Source of the DNA: an uncultured Neglectibacter sp.
GTDB lineage: Bacteria > Bacillota > Clostridia > Oscillospirales > Acutalibacteraceae
DNA length: 64,000 nt
Direction of reading: 5' to 3'
Assembly: GCA_946554335.1 (NCBI GenBank)
Contig: CAMNSA010000010.1
Coordinates: 1-64,000 of the forward strand
Every line of letters begins with the position of its first letter. Position 1 is the stretch's first letter. The notes under the pieces were generated by a model that worked only from the letters and a program-made list of their open reading frames with translations, was not told the origin of the DNA and did no database searches. Shown piece by piece: positions 30,046 through 40,303 of the stretch. The translations under genes and the position numbers were made by a program.

Positions 30046-31380
30046 TTAAAGCATGGTCACCTCAGGGCTTACCAGGTCGTTCGGCAGCAGTACGGAAGCC
30101 ACAGAAACGATCTTTCGCAGGGATTTCGTCACTCCCCCGCCTCCGGCAGGGCCGTTGGTGTAAAGGGCCTCCACCTCGTTGCCGATAATCTGGGCCGCCT
30201 CTTCTGTTTTTGTTCTGGCGGCTACCCGCAGACGCACCTCCACAGGCTCCAACCCCTGGGGCAAAGTCTCCCGGTAAAGGGAATCCACTCCCATGCAGTC
30301 TACCCGGAGTTCACTAAAGGGGCAGCCGCATAGCTCCAAGCGCTTCTTGATGATCTCTCCCGCAAGGCGCGCTCGCTGAAGGGCGTTGTGCCCTCCGTAG
30401 CTGATCTGCCCCTCGCCGATAAAGCAGTCCTGATAGCCTACGCTCACCTTCAGCTTCCCATTGTTGGGCTTTCCGGAGGCGCCCGAGACCTTTACCCTGT
30501 CCTTTCCCACCTGCCGGACCTCCGCCATTTGGAAATCCGCCGTGCAGTCCGGGGTAAAGTAATTGGCAGGGTCCTGAAGCTCATAGATGATCTGCTCCTT
30601 GCAGGTCCTTTCGCTGACTAAACCTCCGGTACCCGGAAGCTTTGTGATCTCCAGACTTCCGTCCTCGCCGATCTCGGCAATGGGGAAGCCCAGGTTCCAA
30701 AGGTCCTCCACGTCCTTTTTCCCGGGGTCGCAGAAATAGCCTCCCGTCACCTGGCCGGCACATTCCAGCAGGTGGCCGGCAATGGTGCCCTTACCCAGAT
30801 GGTCCCAGTCGTCCATTTTCCAGCCGAACTCGTAAACGAGCGGCCCTAAAACCAAAGCGGGATCCGCCACCCGGCCGGTGATCACCAGATCCGCCCCCTG
30901 CCTCAACGCCTCCACGATACCGGAGCAGCCCAGGTAGGCGTTGGCGGAAACAATGTCCTCCTTCAGCTCTTTCAGAGGCTTCCCTGTCTCCATGGTGGGC
31001 AGGTCCCAGAATTCCGGAAGCCGGGAAAGCACGTCGTCGCCGGTGACGGCGGCGATCTTCAAGGAGGAAAGGCCCCTTTCCTGTGCCATTTCCCTGGCCT
31101 TTTTCGCCGCCGCTATGGGGTTTGCCGCCCCCATATTGGTGATCACCTTTACGGGGCGCTCCTTTAAGGCGTCCAGGATACGCTCCATCCGGTAAGAAAA
31201 CAGGGGGTTATATCCCTTTTCCGGATGCTCCAGCCGCTCCAGCTGAGCGAGAGCGATGGTGCGCTCCGCCAGACATTCAAAGATGATGTAATCCAGGTTC
31301 CCTCGTTTCATCAAATCGACGGCGGGCTCGATCCGATCTCCTCCATAGCCCGCCCCGGAGCCAATGCGCACGGTTTTCAT
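30046..31380 (-). CDS. Acyclic terpene utilization AtuA family protein (DUF1446)
   Basis: VRIGSGAGYGGDRIEPAVDLMKRGNLDYIIFECLAERTIALAQ. Confidence 0.9.
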   Translation of the reverse strand: MKTVRIGSGAGYGGDRIEPAVDLMKRGNLDYIIFECLAERTIALAQLERLEHPEKGYNPLFSYRMERILDALKERPVKVITNMGAANPIAAAKKAREMAQERGLSSLKIAAVTGDDVLSRLPEFWDLPTMETGKPLKELKEDIVSANAYLGCSGIVEALRQGADLVITGRVADPALVLGPLVYEFGWKMDDWDHLGKGTIAGHLLECAGQVTGGYFCDPGKKDVEDLWNLGFPIAEIGEDGSLEITKLPGTGGLVSERTCKEQIIYELQDPANYFTPDCTADFQMAEVRQVGKDRVKVSGASGKPNNGKLKVSVGYQDCFIGEGQISYGGHNALQRARLAGEIIKKRLELCGCPFSELRVDCMGVDSLYRETLPQGLEPVEVRLRVAARTKTEEAAQIIGNEVEALYTNGPAGGGGVTKSLRKIVSVASVLLPNDLVSPEVTML

Positions 31381-31582
31381 CTCGTTACCCTCTTTCTCAT
31401 CAAAGCAGCGCCGCTTCTCTCAGGGAAGCCCTGCCTTTTCTGCCATTCAGTATACTACAAGCCGCGAAAAAAGGCCAGGGATAAAAGCGGGATTTTCTTT
31501 CCCGCCGCTTCCCCTCCTTTTCAAAAAATGCTATAATGGAAGAAAAGCCGGGATCCCGGCGGCTTAAAAGGAGGAGTATTTT

Positions 31583-32365
31583 ATGGAAAAACAGATCGTG
31601 GTCACCCCTATTTCCGATCGTATCTGGCAATTTAACGAAAGCAACGCGGACGGCCCTTATGTGGACGCCTATCTGATCTGCGGAAAAGAGCGGGCTTTGC
31701 TCATCGATTCCCTGCAAAATCTTCCCGGACTTTATGAAGAGGTGAGAAAGCTCACAAGTCTTCCCGTGGATGTGGCCCTCACTCACGGACACGGCGACCA
31801 TGCCGGCGTTTCCCTGAAGGAATTTGAGGAGGCGGGCTGCAAGATCTATCTCGCCCCTGCCGATTTCTTTTTTCTCAAGGACCGGAAAAACGCCCCGGTA
31901 AGCGCCGGCGCACTCTCTCCCCTCTCTTCCGGGCAGGTCTTCGATCTGGGCGGCAGAAAGCTTACGGCGCTGGATGTGGGCGGGCACAGCCCCGGAAGCG
32001 TCGCGTTCCTGGATGAGGAAAACCAGCTGCTGTTTTCCGGAGACAGCATCGGCTCCGGAAACTTCTGGATGCAACTTTCCTCCTGCCTTCCTCTGGATGA
32101 ATTCCTTGTAAAATTGGAGGCGCTTGCCAAACGGGTGGAGCCGCTTTCCGGGCTGAAGATCTATCCGGGCCACCGAAACCAGTCTCCCGTACAGCTGACG
32201 CTTCAATATGTAAAGGATGTGCTGGGCCTTACCAGAGACATTCTTGCCGGAAAGGAAGCCGGAGAAGAGTATCCCATGAACCTGCACGGGACCATGATCT
32301 CTGCCCGGGAGGTCAAGCGCGGGCAGATGAGAAGCTATCTCTACGACCCGAAGCATCTGCACTGA
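31583..32365 (+). CDS. MBL-fold metallo-hydrolase
   Basis: VDVALTHGHGDHAGV, GHSPGSVAFLDEENQLLFSGDSIG, YPGHRN. Confidence 0.92.
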   Translation: MEKQIVVTPISDRIWQFNESNADGPYVDAYLICGKERALLIDSLQNLPGLYEEVRKLTSLPVDVALTHGHGDHAGVSLKEFEEAGCKIYLAPADFFFLKDRKNAPVSAGALSPLSSGQVFDLGGRKLTALDVGGHSPGSVAFLDEENQLLFSGDSIGSGNFWMQLSSCLPLDEFLVKLEALAKRVEPLSGLKIYPGHRNQSPVQLTLQYVKDVLGLTRDILAGKEAGEEYPMNLHGTMISAREVKRGQMRSYLYDPKHLH

Positions 32366-32394
32366 GCCTTTCAAAAGATTCCCCGGATGCACAA

Positions 32395-32430
32395 ACGGCC
32401 CCCCTGACGATCGGGGGGGCCGTTTTTTCA
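32395..32430. terminator. Rho-independent terminator
   Basis: ACGGCCCCCCTGACGATCGGGGGGGCCGTTTTTT. Confidence 0.9.
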
Positions 32431-34473
32431 TTACAGCACGGGCGTGCCGCCGTTTCCCGCCTTTTCAAAAAGGCGCTTCACCTCTGCCCGAAGCTCCCGG
32501 TACTCTTCTCCCATCAGCCTGTTTTCCCCGAGCAGTTCCTTTGCGCATTGCTGGGCCTTTTTCAGCACCTCCAGGTCGTTTGTCATGTCGGCGATCTTCA
32601 GCTTGGGCAGGCCGTGCTGGCGGCTGCCGAAAAAATCACCGGGACCGCGAAGCTTCAGGTCCGCGTCAGCGATCTGAAAGCCGTCGCTTGTATCCCGAAA
32701 CAGCTTCAGGCGTTTGACGGTATCCTCGTTCTGGGCGTCTGTGATGAGGATACAGGTGGATTTAAACCTGCCCCGGCCGATCCTTCCCCGCAGCTGATGA
32801 AGCTGGGAAAGACCGTAGCGCTCCGCGTTTTCGATGAGCATGATCACCGCGTTGGGAACGTCCACCCCCACCTCCACCACGGTGGTGGATACCAGCAGCT
32901 GAAGCCGTCCGGAGGAAAATTCATTCATGACCGCCTCTTTTTCCCCGCTCTTCATCCTGCCGTGAAGCAGGCCTACCGCGGCGGTGGGGAAGCACTTTCG
33001 CACCAGCTTCCCGTATTCCTCCACGCTCATCATCCCGGTTTCGTCCTCCTCGATCAAGGGACAGATCAAATACCCCTGCCGTCCCTCATCCAGATGCTTC
33101 TGCACAAAGCGGAATGCCCGAGGCCGCTTGGGGGAATCGATCAAATAGGTCTCGATCTTCTGTCTGCCGGGAGGCAGCTCGTCCAAAACGGAGATGTCCA
33201 GATCCCCATACATCATCAGCGCCAGCGTGCGGGGAATGGGTGTGGCGCTCATGACCAGCAGATGAGGAGAGCTGCCCTTGTGGGCCAGCCGGGAGCGCTG
33301 TTCCACGCCGAAGCGGTGCTGCTCGTCCGTGATGACCAGGCCCAGATCCTGAAAGGCGACTCCTTCGCTCAACAGCGCGTGGGTGCCGATCGTCAGCTGG
33401 ATCTCTCCTGTTTGCAGCCCCTGATAGATTTCGGCTTTCTCCTTCGCCTTTGTAGAGCCGGTAAGCAGCGTGGCTTTGACCCCCGCAGGCTCCAGCAAAG
33501 CCGAAAGCGAGGCGTAATGCTGACCCGCCAGGATCTCGGTGGGGGCCATCATTGCGGCCTGCATCCCGCTTTGAATCACACAATAGCACAAGGCCGCCGC
33601 CACGGCGGTCTTTCCGCTTCCCACATCTCCCTGCACAAGACGGTTCATGGGGGAGGGGCCGGACATATCTTTCACCGCCTCCCTGATGGCCCTTTCCTGA
33701 GCTCCTGTGAGAGAAAAGGGAAGCAGCTTTGTAAACTCTGTGGGAAATTCGTTTTTGACCGGATGCAGGTTCTTTTCCCGTCTCCGGTTTTTTATGCTCA
33801 AAAGCCCTAACTGGAGAAGAAGAAATTCCTCGAAAATCAGCCGGGTCCGGGCAAGCTCCAGTTCCTTTTCTGAGCCGGGAAAATGGATCTGCTCTAAGGC
33901 AAAGCCCAGATGGCACAGATGATACTGCTTTCTCAGCTGAGGCGGCAGGGGATCCCGGGGCGGCTGAGGAAGCAGCTTTAGCGCGTTTCTCACGGCGGAA
34001 GAGATCATCCGGGAGGAAAGGCCCTGGGTGGCGGGATAGACGGGGACTACCCCCTGGGCCTTTTCTTCAGGAAGGAATTGGGGCGATACCATTTCCTTTC
34101 GCAGAAATCCCCCTGTCACCTTTCCCCGGAACAGATAGGTCTCCCCCTTTTTCAACAGGGTGGGGATGTAGCGGTTATTGAAAAAGGTAAGGGTCATATC
34201 GCTTTCCTCATCGGTGACCGTCACCTTATAAAGAAGCTTTCCTCCCTTGACACGGTGCTCCTCCGGCTGTCTTACCACCGTGGCCCGCACCACGTTTACT
34301 TCTCCTAAAACCGCGGCGGAGATCAGAACGGGATGGCCCCAGTCCTCATAGGCTCTGGGATACAGGCGCAGAAGATCCCCTACCGTGGGCGCGCCCAGCC
34401 TCTCATAGAGAGGCCCGCGCTTCTCCCCCACGCCCTTCAATTCAGTGATTTTCATTTGAAACAGGGAGGCCAT
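32431..34473 (-). CDS. recG: ATP-dependent DNA helicase RecG
   Basis: LKGVGEKRG, QGDVGSGKTAVAAAL, DEQHRFGVEQR, MSATPIPRTLAL. Confidence 0.97.
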   Translation of the reverse strand: MASLFQMKITELKGVGEKRGPLYERLGAPTVGDLLRLYPRAYEDWGHPVLISAAVLGEVNVVRATVVRQPEEHRVKGGKLLYKVTVTDEESDMTLTFFNNRYIPTLLKKGETYLFRGKVTGGFLRKEMVSPQFLPEEKAQGVVPVYPATQGLSSRMISSAVRNALKLLPQPPRDPLPPQLRKQYHLCHLGFALEQIHFPGSEKELELARTRLIFEEFLLLQLGLLSIKNRRREKNLHPVKNEFPTEFTKLLPFSLTGAQERAIREAVKDMSGPSPMNRLVQGDVGSGKTAVAAALCYCVIQSGMQAAMMAPTEILAGQHYASLSALLEPAGVKATLLTGSTKAKEKAEIYQGLQTGEIQLTIGTHALLSEGVAFQDLGLVITDEQHRFGVEQRSRLAHKGSSPHLLVMSATPIPRTLALMMYGDLDISVLDELPPGRQKIETYLIDSPKRPRAFRFVQKHLDEGRQGYLICPLIEEDETGMMSVEEYGKLVRKCFPTAAVGLLHGRMKSGEKEAVMNEFSSGRLQLLVSTTVVEVGVDVPNAVIMLIENAERYGLSQLHQLRGRIGRGRFKSTCILITDAQNEDTVKRLKLFRDTSDGFQIADADLKLRGPGDFFGSRQHGLPKLKIADMTNDLEVLKKAQQCAKELLGENRLMGEEYRELRAEVKRLFEKAGNGGTPVL

Positions 34474-34583
34474 CTTCTCATCGCTCCTTTCTCCCGATCA
34501 AGCCCGGAAAATGGAAAAGGGAGAATTCAGAAAAAGAAACCTTTCCCGAAAGAAAGGTTTCTCAAAACCAAACTGACCCTTGC

Positions 34584-36269
34584 TTACTCTACGGAAATAA
34601 TAAAGTAGTAAACCGGCTGGCCTCCGTTCACCAGAGTGATCTCCACATTGGAGTGAATCTTGGCGGCCAGCTGCTGCTTGGCCTCTTCCGCCTGCTCTTC
34701 GGAAACGCCCTCTCCGTAGATCAGGGTGATGAAGGAGGTGCGCTTGGTGGTAAAGCCCCTTGCCACCTTCACACAGGCGGCCACAGGATCCTTTTCGATA
34801 TATTCCAGCTTTCCGTTGGAAAGGCCCATGATGTCTCCATGGCGAATGGTGTGCCCGCCAAACTCCGAATCCCTGGCGGCAAAGGTGACCACGCCGGTAT
34901 CCACGCCCTCGATAGCCTCCAGCATAGCGGCTTCATTCTCCCCCGCGTCGCTGTCAGGGTCAAAGGCCAGCATAGCGGAAAGGCCCTGGGGAATGGTCTT
35001 GGTGGGGATGACGATCACTTCCCGATCCGTCACCAGGGGGACCGTCTGCTCGGCAGCCATAATGATGTTCTTATTGTTGGGAAGCACGAATACCTTCTTC
35101 GCGGGAGTGGCCAACACAGCCTCTAAAATATCTTCCGTGCTGGGATTCATGGTCTGGCCGCCGCTGACTACATTGGCGCAGCCCAGATCCGTGAACAGGC
35201 TCTTGAGTCCATCCCCCGCGGCCACGGAGATGAAGCCCACCTCCTCCTCGGGAGCCTGGAACACAAGCTTTTCCTCGCTTTCCTTCTTTGCAGAGACCGC
35301 TTTCTTTCTCTCCTCATTTTCCTCTGCGGCCTTGCGGTGCTGCTCCTTCATATTCTCGATCTTCACCGAAAGCAGCTCGCCGTACTGCAAAGCATACTGC
35401 AAAGCGTCTCCGGGGTTCTCCGTATGGACGTGAGTCTTGATGATCTCCTCGTCGTCCACCACTACCACACAGTCGCCGATGGTCTCCAGGAACAGGCGAA
35501 GCTCCAGAGGATCCTTGCTGATCTCCGGGTCACGGCCCACGATGAACTCCGTGCAGTAGGTAAAATTGATCTCGCTGTCAAATTCCGCAGCCACATTGCG
35601 GAAGAATTCCGCCGTCTCCTCGGCTTTCTCCTCTTGTGTCAGGCCGGATTCAATGATGACGCCGCCCCGGAACACGCTGAGCATCCCCTCGAAGATCAGG
35701 CAGAGCCCCTGGCCGCCCGCATCTACCACACCGGCTTTTTTGAGCACAGGCAGAAGCTCGGGGGTCTCCTCCAATGCCTCGGCCGCTCCAACGCACACCG
35801 CGTCCCAGACGCTCACAGGGTCCCCGCTCAGCTCCAGCGCCTTTCTGCCCTGCTCCGCCGCCACTCTGGCCACCGTGAGGATGGTGCCCTCCGTGGGCTT
35901 CATCACCGCCTTATAGGCCTCGCTGACTCCCAGATCCAAGGCGTCTATCATATCCTTCGCGCCGATCTCCTCTTTGCCCTCCAGGCCCTTGGAGAAGCCG
36001 CGGAACAGCAGGGAGAGGATCACGCCGGAGTTGCCTCTCGCGCCGCGCAGCATGGAAGAGGCCGCCCGCTTGGCCGCGTCCGCGGCGGACACTTCATCTT
36101 CCAGCTTTTTCATCTCCTCAGCGGCAGCCCCGATGGTCATAGACATATTGGTGCCCGTGTCGCCGTCCGGCACCGGGAAGATATTCAGGTCGTTGACCTG
36201 CCTTTTGTACTTGGAAATATTATTGGACCCGGAGATGATCGCGTTTTTCAGCTCTTTGCCTAAGATCAT
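34584..36269 (-). CDS. DAK2 domain protein (FakA/DhaL-like kinase)
   Basis: NIFPVPDGDTGTNMSMT, MLRGARGNSGVILSLLFRGF; ORF extends to 36362, start chosen at MILGKELKNAI. Confidence 0.9.
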   Translation of the reverse strand: MILGKELKNAIISGSNNISKYKRQVNDLNIFPVPDGDTGTNMSMTIGAAAEEMKKLEDEVSAADAAKRAASSMLRGARGNSGVILSLLFRGFSKGLEGKEEIGAKDMIDALDLGVSEAYKAVMKPTEGTILTVARVAAEQGRKALELSGDPVSVWDAVCVGAAEALEETPELLPVLKKAGVVDAGGQGLCLIFEGMLSVFRGGVIIESGLTQEEKAEETAEFFRNVAAEFDSEINFTYCTEFIVGRDPEISKDPLELRLFLETIGDCVVVVDDEEIIKTHVHTENPGDALQYALQYGELLSVKIENMKEQHRKAAEENEERKKAVSAKKESEEKLVFQAPEEEVGFISVAAGDGLKSLFTDLGCANVVSGGQTMNPSTEDILEAVLATPAKKVFVLPNNKNIIMAAEQTVPLVTDREVIVIPTKTIPQGLSAMLAFDPDSDAGENEAAMLEAIEGVDTGVVTFAARDSEFGGHTIRHGDIMGLSNGKLEYIEKDPVAACVKVARGFTTKRTSFITLIYGEGVSEEQAEEAKQQLAAKIHSNVEITLVNGGQPVYYFIISVE

Positions 36270-36508
36270 GGGTAACACATCCTTAAACATAGTTTCCGGC
36301 AGACCGCCAGCGAAGCTTTTCTCTGTTTCCAGATCGGCAGGTATGCCGTTATTCAGACGCAAAGTGCGCCGCTGAGTTAAAAAATCCTAAGAGAACCGCC
36401 TATAGTTCAAAGGTTCTTCCAGATAGCTGCATGGCCATCATTGATCATTACCATACGCCTATTTTATCATAGATTATAAAAAAATACAATCACGGAAACA
36501 AAGAGCGT

Positions 36509-37282
36509 TCACCGCAGGGAAAAACGCTCCGCGCCGGTGCAGAGCCCCGTTTTTTCATCGGCGGAAAACAGGACGCAGTCCATTTTGCAGGGGCCCGCCG
36601 CGTTTTCAAAGCGCACGGGAAGCTTTCCCCGCAGCTTTTCGATGATCAGCTCTGCCTTGACCCCCAGGACCGACTGGATGGGGCCTGTCATGCCCACATC
36701 CGTCAGATACCCGGTGCCGTGGGGCAGAATACATTCGTCAGCCGTCTGCACATGGGTGTGGGTGCCGAACAGAGCGGTCACCCGACCGTCCGCGAAATAG
36801 CCCATCGCCCGTTTTTCTCCGGTGGCCTCCGCGTGAAGATCCACGACCACCAGCCGGGGCAGGTTCTCCGTTTTCAAAAAAGTCTCCAAAGCCTCAAAAG
36901 GGCAGGAAAGACTTTCCAGATAAACGGTCCCCATCAGGTTGAGCACCGCCACCCGCGCCCTTCCCAGGTCCACAATGCAGTATCCGCGCCCCGGCGTACC
37001 CCTGGGGAAATTCGCCGGACGCACCAAGGTCTCGCAGGAATCCAGGAAGGGATAGATCTCTCTGCGGCGAAAGGTGTGGTTCCCGGCGGTGATCACATCC
37101 ACGCCGCTGTCCAGAAGATACTGGGCCGATGTGGGCGTGATCCCGTTTCCGTCCGCAGAATTCTCTGCGTTGGCGATCACCAGATCAATGTTTTTCAGCT
37201 TTCGAAAGGCGGGCAGATGCCGGCGCAGGAACTCACATCCGGCAGACCCTACCACATCGCCGATACAAAGAATATTTACCAT
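36509..37282 (-). CDS. YmdB-family metallophosphoesterase
   Basis: MVNILCIGDVVGSAGCEFLRRHLP, ITAGNHTF, GTHTHVQTADE, YLTDVGMTGP. Confidence 0.93.
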   Translation of the reverse strand: MVNILCIGDVVGSAGCEFLRRHLPAFRKLKNIDLVIANAENSADGNGITPTSAQYLLDSGVDVITAGNHTFRRREIYPFLDSCETLVRPANFPRGTPGRGYCIVDLGRARVAVLNLMGTVYLESLSCPFEALETFLKTENLPRLVVVDLHAEATGEKRAMGYFADGRVTALFGTHTHVQTADECILPHGTGYLTDVGMTGPIQSVLGVKAELIIEKLRGKLPVRFENAAGPCKMDCVLFSADEKTGLCTGAERFSLR

Positions 37283-37312
37283 GGTTCTCCCGGCCAAAAC
37301 GGTTTTTCTCCG

Positions 37313-38308
37313 TCAGGGCCTCTCCTTTCCACTGCTCTTTTGGGGAAACGGCGGCCCGCCGTATTCCCGCAGCTGCTTTTTCAGCTCCCCTTCCCAGCTT
37401 TTTTCCCGGGGCAGAGCGGCGATCTTCGGGTAAACGGTTTTCAAAAACCGCGTCACTTCTATGTCCTGTTTTCCGTCAAAGGAATAGCCCAGACGCTCCG
37501 CCGTCACGGCGGAAGCCTCAGAAAACAGCTCGCAGGCGCAAAACAGCGCGTCTGCGATCTTCTCCCCGTCAAAGGAAGCATAGGTCAACCGGTAGCGTTC
37601 CCACATTTCTTTCGGAAGATACTCCCGAAGGCCGTCTCCATATTTTCCAAAGGAGATCTGAAAATCGTGCCGGGCCGCGCACATCCAGGAAAGCATCAGG
37701 CGCAGCATTGCCCTGGTACAGGTTTCCAGATGATTCTGCGCGTAGGAGAGCTGATTTCTGAGAACCGCCTTCTGCACATAGGGTGCGGTCCACCAGAACT
37801 CGGTCCTACATTCCGAAAACATCCGCTCGCTGGGCCTTTTGACCCAATGGGCGCTGTTGTCCGGAAAGGGGAGGGAAGGCAGCAGCCCGTCCTTGTCCAG
37901 AATCGCTACACTCAGCCGATCCTCCAGACAATAGGCCCTCCAGTCCTCCTGTGGAGCGACGGTCAGATCGATGCGGTTCCCGTCCTGAAACTGCATGAGA
38001 TAGGCCGCCTCACGGGGCAGATGATCTCCGAAAAGCTCAGATTCATCCGGGCGCTCCATCACCAGTATTTCCCCGAACTCAGAGGAGATGTCTCCCTGCT
38101 TGTAGGGGGTCAGGTCGGTGACCAGATACACGATATCAAAGTCCCGCAGCCGGTCAGGCTCTGCGGCGGGATCGGCGCGGGAGCCGTTGAGGATCACTGC
38201 CCTCACCCGTGGGTCCCGCCGGGCAAAGCCCAGAATCAGCCGGTACATCTCCTCTTCGCTGCGAAGAGTGCCGATCCCCTTCTCCCCATTGAGAAAAGCC
38301 TCAGCCAT
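37313..38308 (-). CDS. ANT(6)-family aminoglycoside 6-adenylyltransferase-like protein
   Basis: AVILNGSRADPAAEPDRLRDFDIVYLVTD, NRIDLTVAP, FWWTAPYVQKAVLRNQLSYAQNHLE. Confidence 0.88.
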   Translation of the reverse strand: MAEAFLNGEKGIGTLRSEEEMYRLILGFARRDPRVRAVILNGSRADPAAEPDRLRDFDIVYLVTDLTPYKQGDISSEFGEILVMERPDESELFGDHLPREAAYLMQFQDGNRIDLTVAPQEDWRAYCLEDRLSVAILDKDGLLPSLPFPDNSAHWVKRPSERMFSECRTEFWWTAPYVQKAVLRNQLSYAQNHLETCTRAMLRLMLSWMCAARHDFQISFGKYGDGLREYLPKEMWERYRLTYASFDGEKIADALFCACELFSEASAVTAERLGYSFDGKQDIEVTRFLKTVYPKIAALPREKSWEGELKKQLREYGGPPFPQKSSGKERP

Positions 38309-38331
38309 CAAAAGCCCCCCTTTACCAGAAA

Positions 38332-38359
38332 ATGGGGCGCCTCGCTGGAAGCACCCCAT
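38332..38359 (-). terminator. Hairpin between rny and ANT(6)-like gene
   Basis: Minus strand ATGGGGTGC-N9-GCGCCCCAT then TTTTCT. Confidence 0.5.
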
Positions 38360-38392
38360 CTGCCGTTTTGGAACCTCCGAAGGAACAGGGGA

Positions 38393-39955
38393 TTACTTGG
38401 CGTAATCCACAGTCCTGCTCTCGCGGATCATATTGACCTTGATCTGTCCGGGATAATCCAGATCCTCTTCGATCTTCTTGCAGATCTCCCGGGCTAAAAG
38501 CGTCATCTTCTCGTCGCTGACCTGCTCCGGCTTTACCATGATACGGATCTCACGACCGGCCTGGATGGCATAGCAGTTGTCTACGCCGTCAAAGGAGGAA
38601 GCGACCTCCTCCAGCTTCTCCAGCCGCTTGATATAGTTTTCCAGATTCTCTCTTCTGGCGCCGGGACGGGCGGCGGAAATGGCGTCTGCGGCCTGTACCA
38701 GACAGGCGATAATGGTCTTCGCCTCCACATCGCCGTGATGAGCCGCGATGGCGTGGATCACGGCCTCGCTCTCTTTATACCTTCTGGCCACATCCACACC
38801 GATCTCCACATGAGAGCCCTCGATCTCGTGGTCCAGCGCCTTGCCGATGTCGTGCAGGAGCCCCGCGCGCTTGGCAACGGTGGGGTCAAGACCCAGCTCT
38901 GAAGCCATCATACCGGCAAGATAGGCCACCTCCAGAGAGTGGTTGAGCACATTCTGGCCGTAGCTGGTGCGGTAGCGCAGGCGTCCGAGAAGCTTTACCA
39001 GCTCGTGATGGACCCCGTTGACGCCGACCTCCAGCACCGCCCGTTCGCCCTCCGCCTTGATGGTGGCGTCCACCTCACGGCGGGCCTTTTCCACGGTCTC
39101 CTCAATGCGGGTGGGATGGATGCGCCCGTCGGAGATCAGCTTCTCCAAAGCGATGCGCGCCACCTCCCTGCGAACCGGCTCAAAGCTGGACAGGGTGATG
39201 GCCTCCGGCGTGTCGTCAATGATCAGGTCCACGCCCGTCAGGGTCTCGATGGCCCGGATATTCCGGCCCTCGCGCCCAATGATGCGGCCCTTCATCTCGT
39301 CGTTGGGAAGGGGCACCACGCTGATCGCGGCCTCAGACACATGGTCCGCCGCGCAGCGCTGGATCGCCAAAGAGATGATCTCTCTGGCGGACTTTTCACA
39401 GTCCTCTTTGGTCTGCTGCTCGAATTCCATGACCTTTACGGCCTTTTCATGGGTCAGCTCGCTTTCCAAATTGCGAAGCAGATATTCCTTGGCCTGTTCC
39501 ACTGAAAAAGAGGAAATTTTCTCCAGCATATCAAACTGGCTCTTTTTCACAGACTCCGCTTCCTGCAGACGCTCTTCCGCCTTCTTGTTTTTCTGCTCCG
39601 CCTGCTCTTCTTTTCGCTCCACATTTTCCAGCTTCTTTTCCAGGCTCTCTTCCTTTTGCAGGATCCTTCTTTCCTGGTGCTGGATCTCCTTGCGGCGGCT
39701 GTTCAGCTCCCGCTCGGATTCATTTCTCATCCGGTGGATCTCGTCCTTGCCTTCCAGGACGATCTCCTTCTTCTTTGCTTCCGCCGTTTTAATGGCGTCG
39801 CTTACGATCCGCTTTGCCTCCTGCTCCGCGGAACCGATCGCCGACTCAGCCTGGTTTTTCCTGTGAGCAACTCCCAGGAAAAAGGCGACAACACCGGCAA
39901 CTGCCGCGCAGGCCGCAGCGATCACGATGCAAAGCCATACAGCAACTTCGCCCAA
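38393..39955 (-). CDS. rny: Ribonuclease Y
   Basis: KH domain [15 protein letters not shown] and HD domain [15 protein letters not shown] start after GGAGGTGCCCCA. Confidence 0.97.
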   Translation of the reverse strand: MGEVAVWLCIVIAAACAAVAGVVAFFLGVAHRKNQAESAIGSAEQEAKRIVSDAIKTAEAKKKEIVLEGKDEIHRMRNESERELNSRRKEIQHQERRILQKEESLEKKLENVERKEEQAEQKNKKAEERLQEAESVKKSQFDMLEKISSFSVEQAKEYLLRNLESELTHEKAVKVMEFEQQTKEDCEKSAREIISLAIQRCAADHVSEAAISVVPLPNDEMKGRIIGREGRNIRAIETLTGVDLIIDDTPEAITLSSFEPVRREVARIALEKLISDGRIHPTRIEETVEKARREVDATIKAEGERAVLEVGVNGVHHELVKLLGRLRYRTSYGQNVLNHSLEVAYLAGMMASELGLDPTVAKRAGLLHDIGKALDHEIEGSHVEIGVDVARRYKESEAVIHAIAAHHGDVEAKTIIACLVQAADAISAARPGARRENLENYIKRLEKLEEVASSFDGVDNCYAIQAGREIRIMVKPEQVSDEKMTLLAREICKKIEEDLDYPGQIKVNMIRESRTVDYAK

Positions 39956-40217
39956 TGGGGCACCTCCTTTTCCTTGTGTCTCTAGTTTTATTCATTCAGA
40001 GATAAGTGAGAATAGGGGGCCGAAAACGGCCCAAAATGCCCCGTTGCTTTTTCCTATGCAGTTGTTTCATTGTTCTATTGATGAAATTACATCTATACAA
40101 AAATGTAAACAAAAAAATAAACAAGAAAAATATGAAAAAAGCACTCAGTGCATTCTAAGCTTAATTGTATCTCTATCAGGGGACCCTTGTCAAGAAATTT
40201 GTAACATTTTTGTAAAA

Positions 40218-40272
40218 GTAGTTGTCAGAGTTTAGAGGTTGGTTGTTAGAAAAGGTCAAGGGCGCCCTTGAC
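40218..40272. repeat. Half copy of the palindromic heptad element, ending in GTCAAGGGCGCCCTTGAC palindrome (40255-40272)
   Basis: Degenerate heptads then TTAGAAAAGGTCAAGGGC|GCCCTTGAC. Confidence 0.85.
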
Positions 40273-40296
40273 AAAATGATTTCTCAGTGCTATGAT
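40268..40296 (+). promoter_or_regulatory. Promoter TTGACA-N17-TATGAT for thrS
   Basis: -35 40268-40273, -10 40291-40296. Confidence 0.9.
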
Positions 40297-40303
40297 GACC
40301 TCA

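Noticed and set aside
36719-38497. 592-aa plus-strand ORF
   Set aside because: Runs antisense through ymdB, the ANT(6)-like gene and rny; no recognisable domain.
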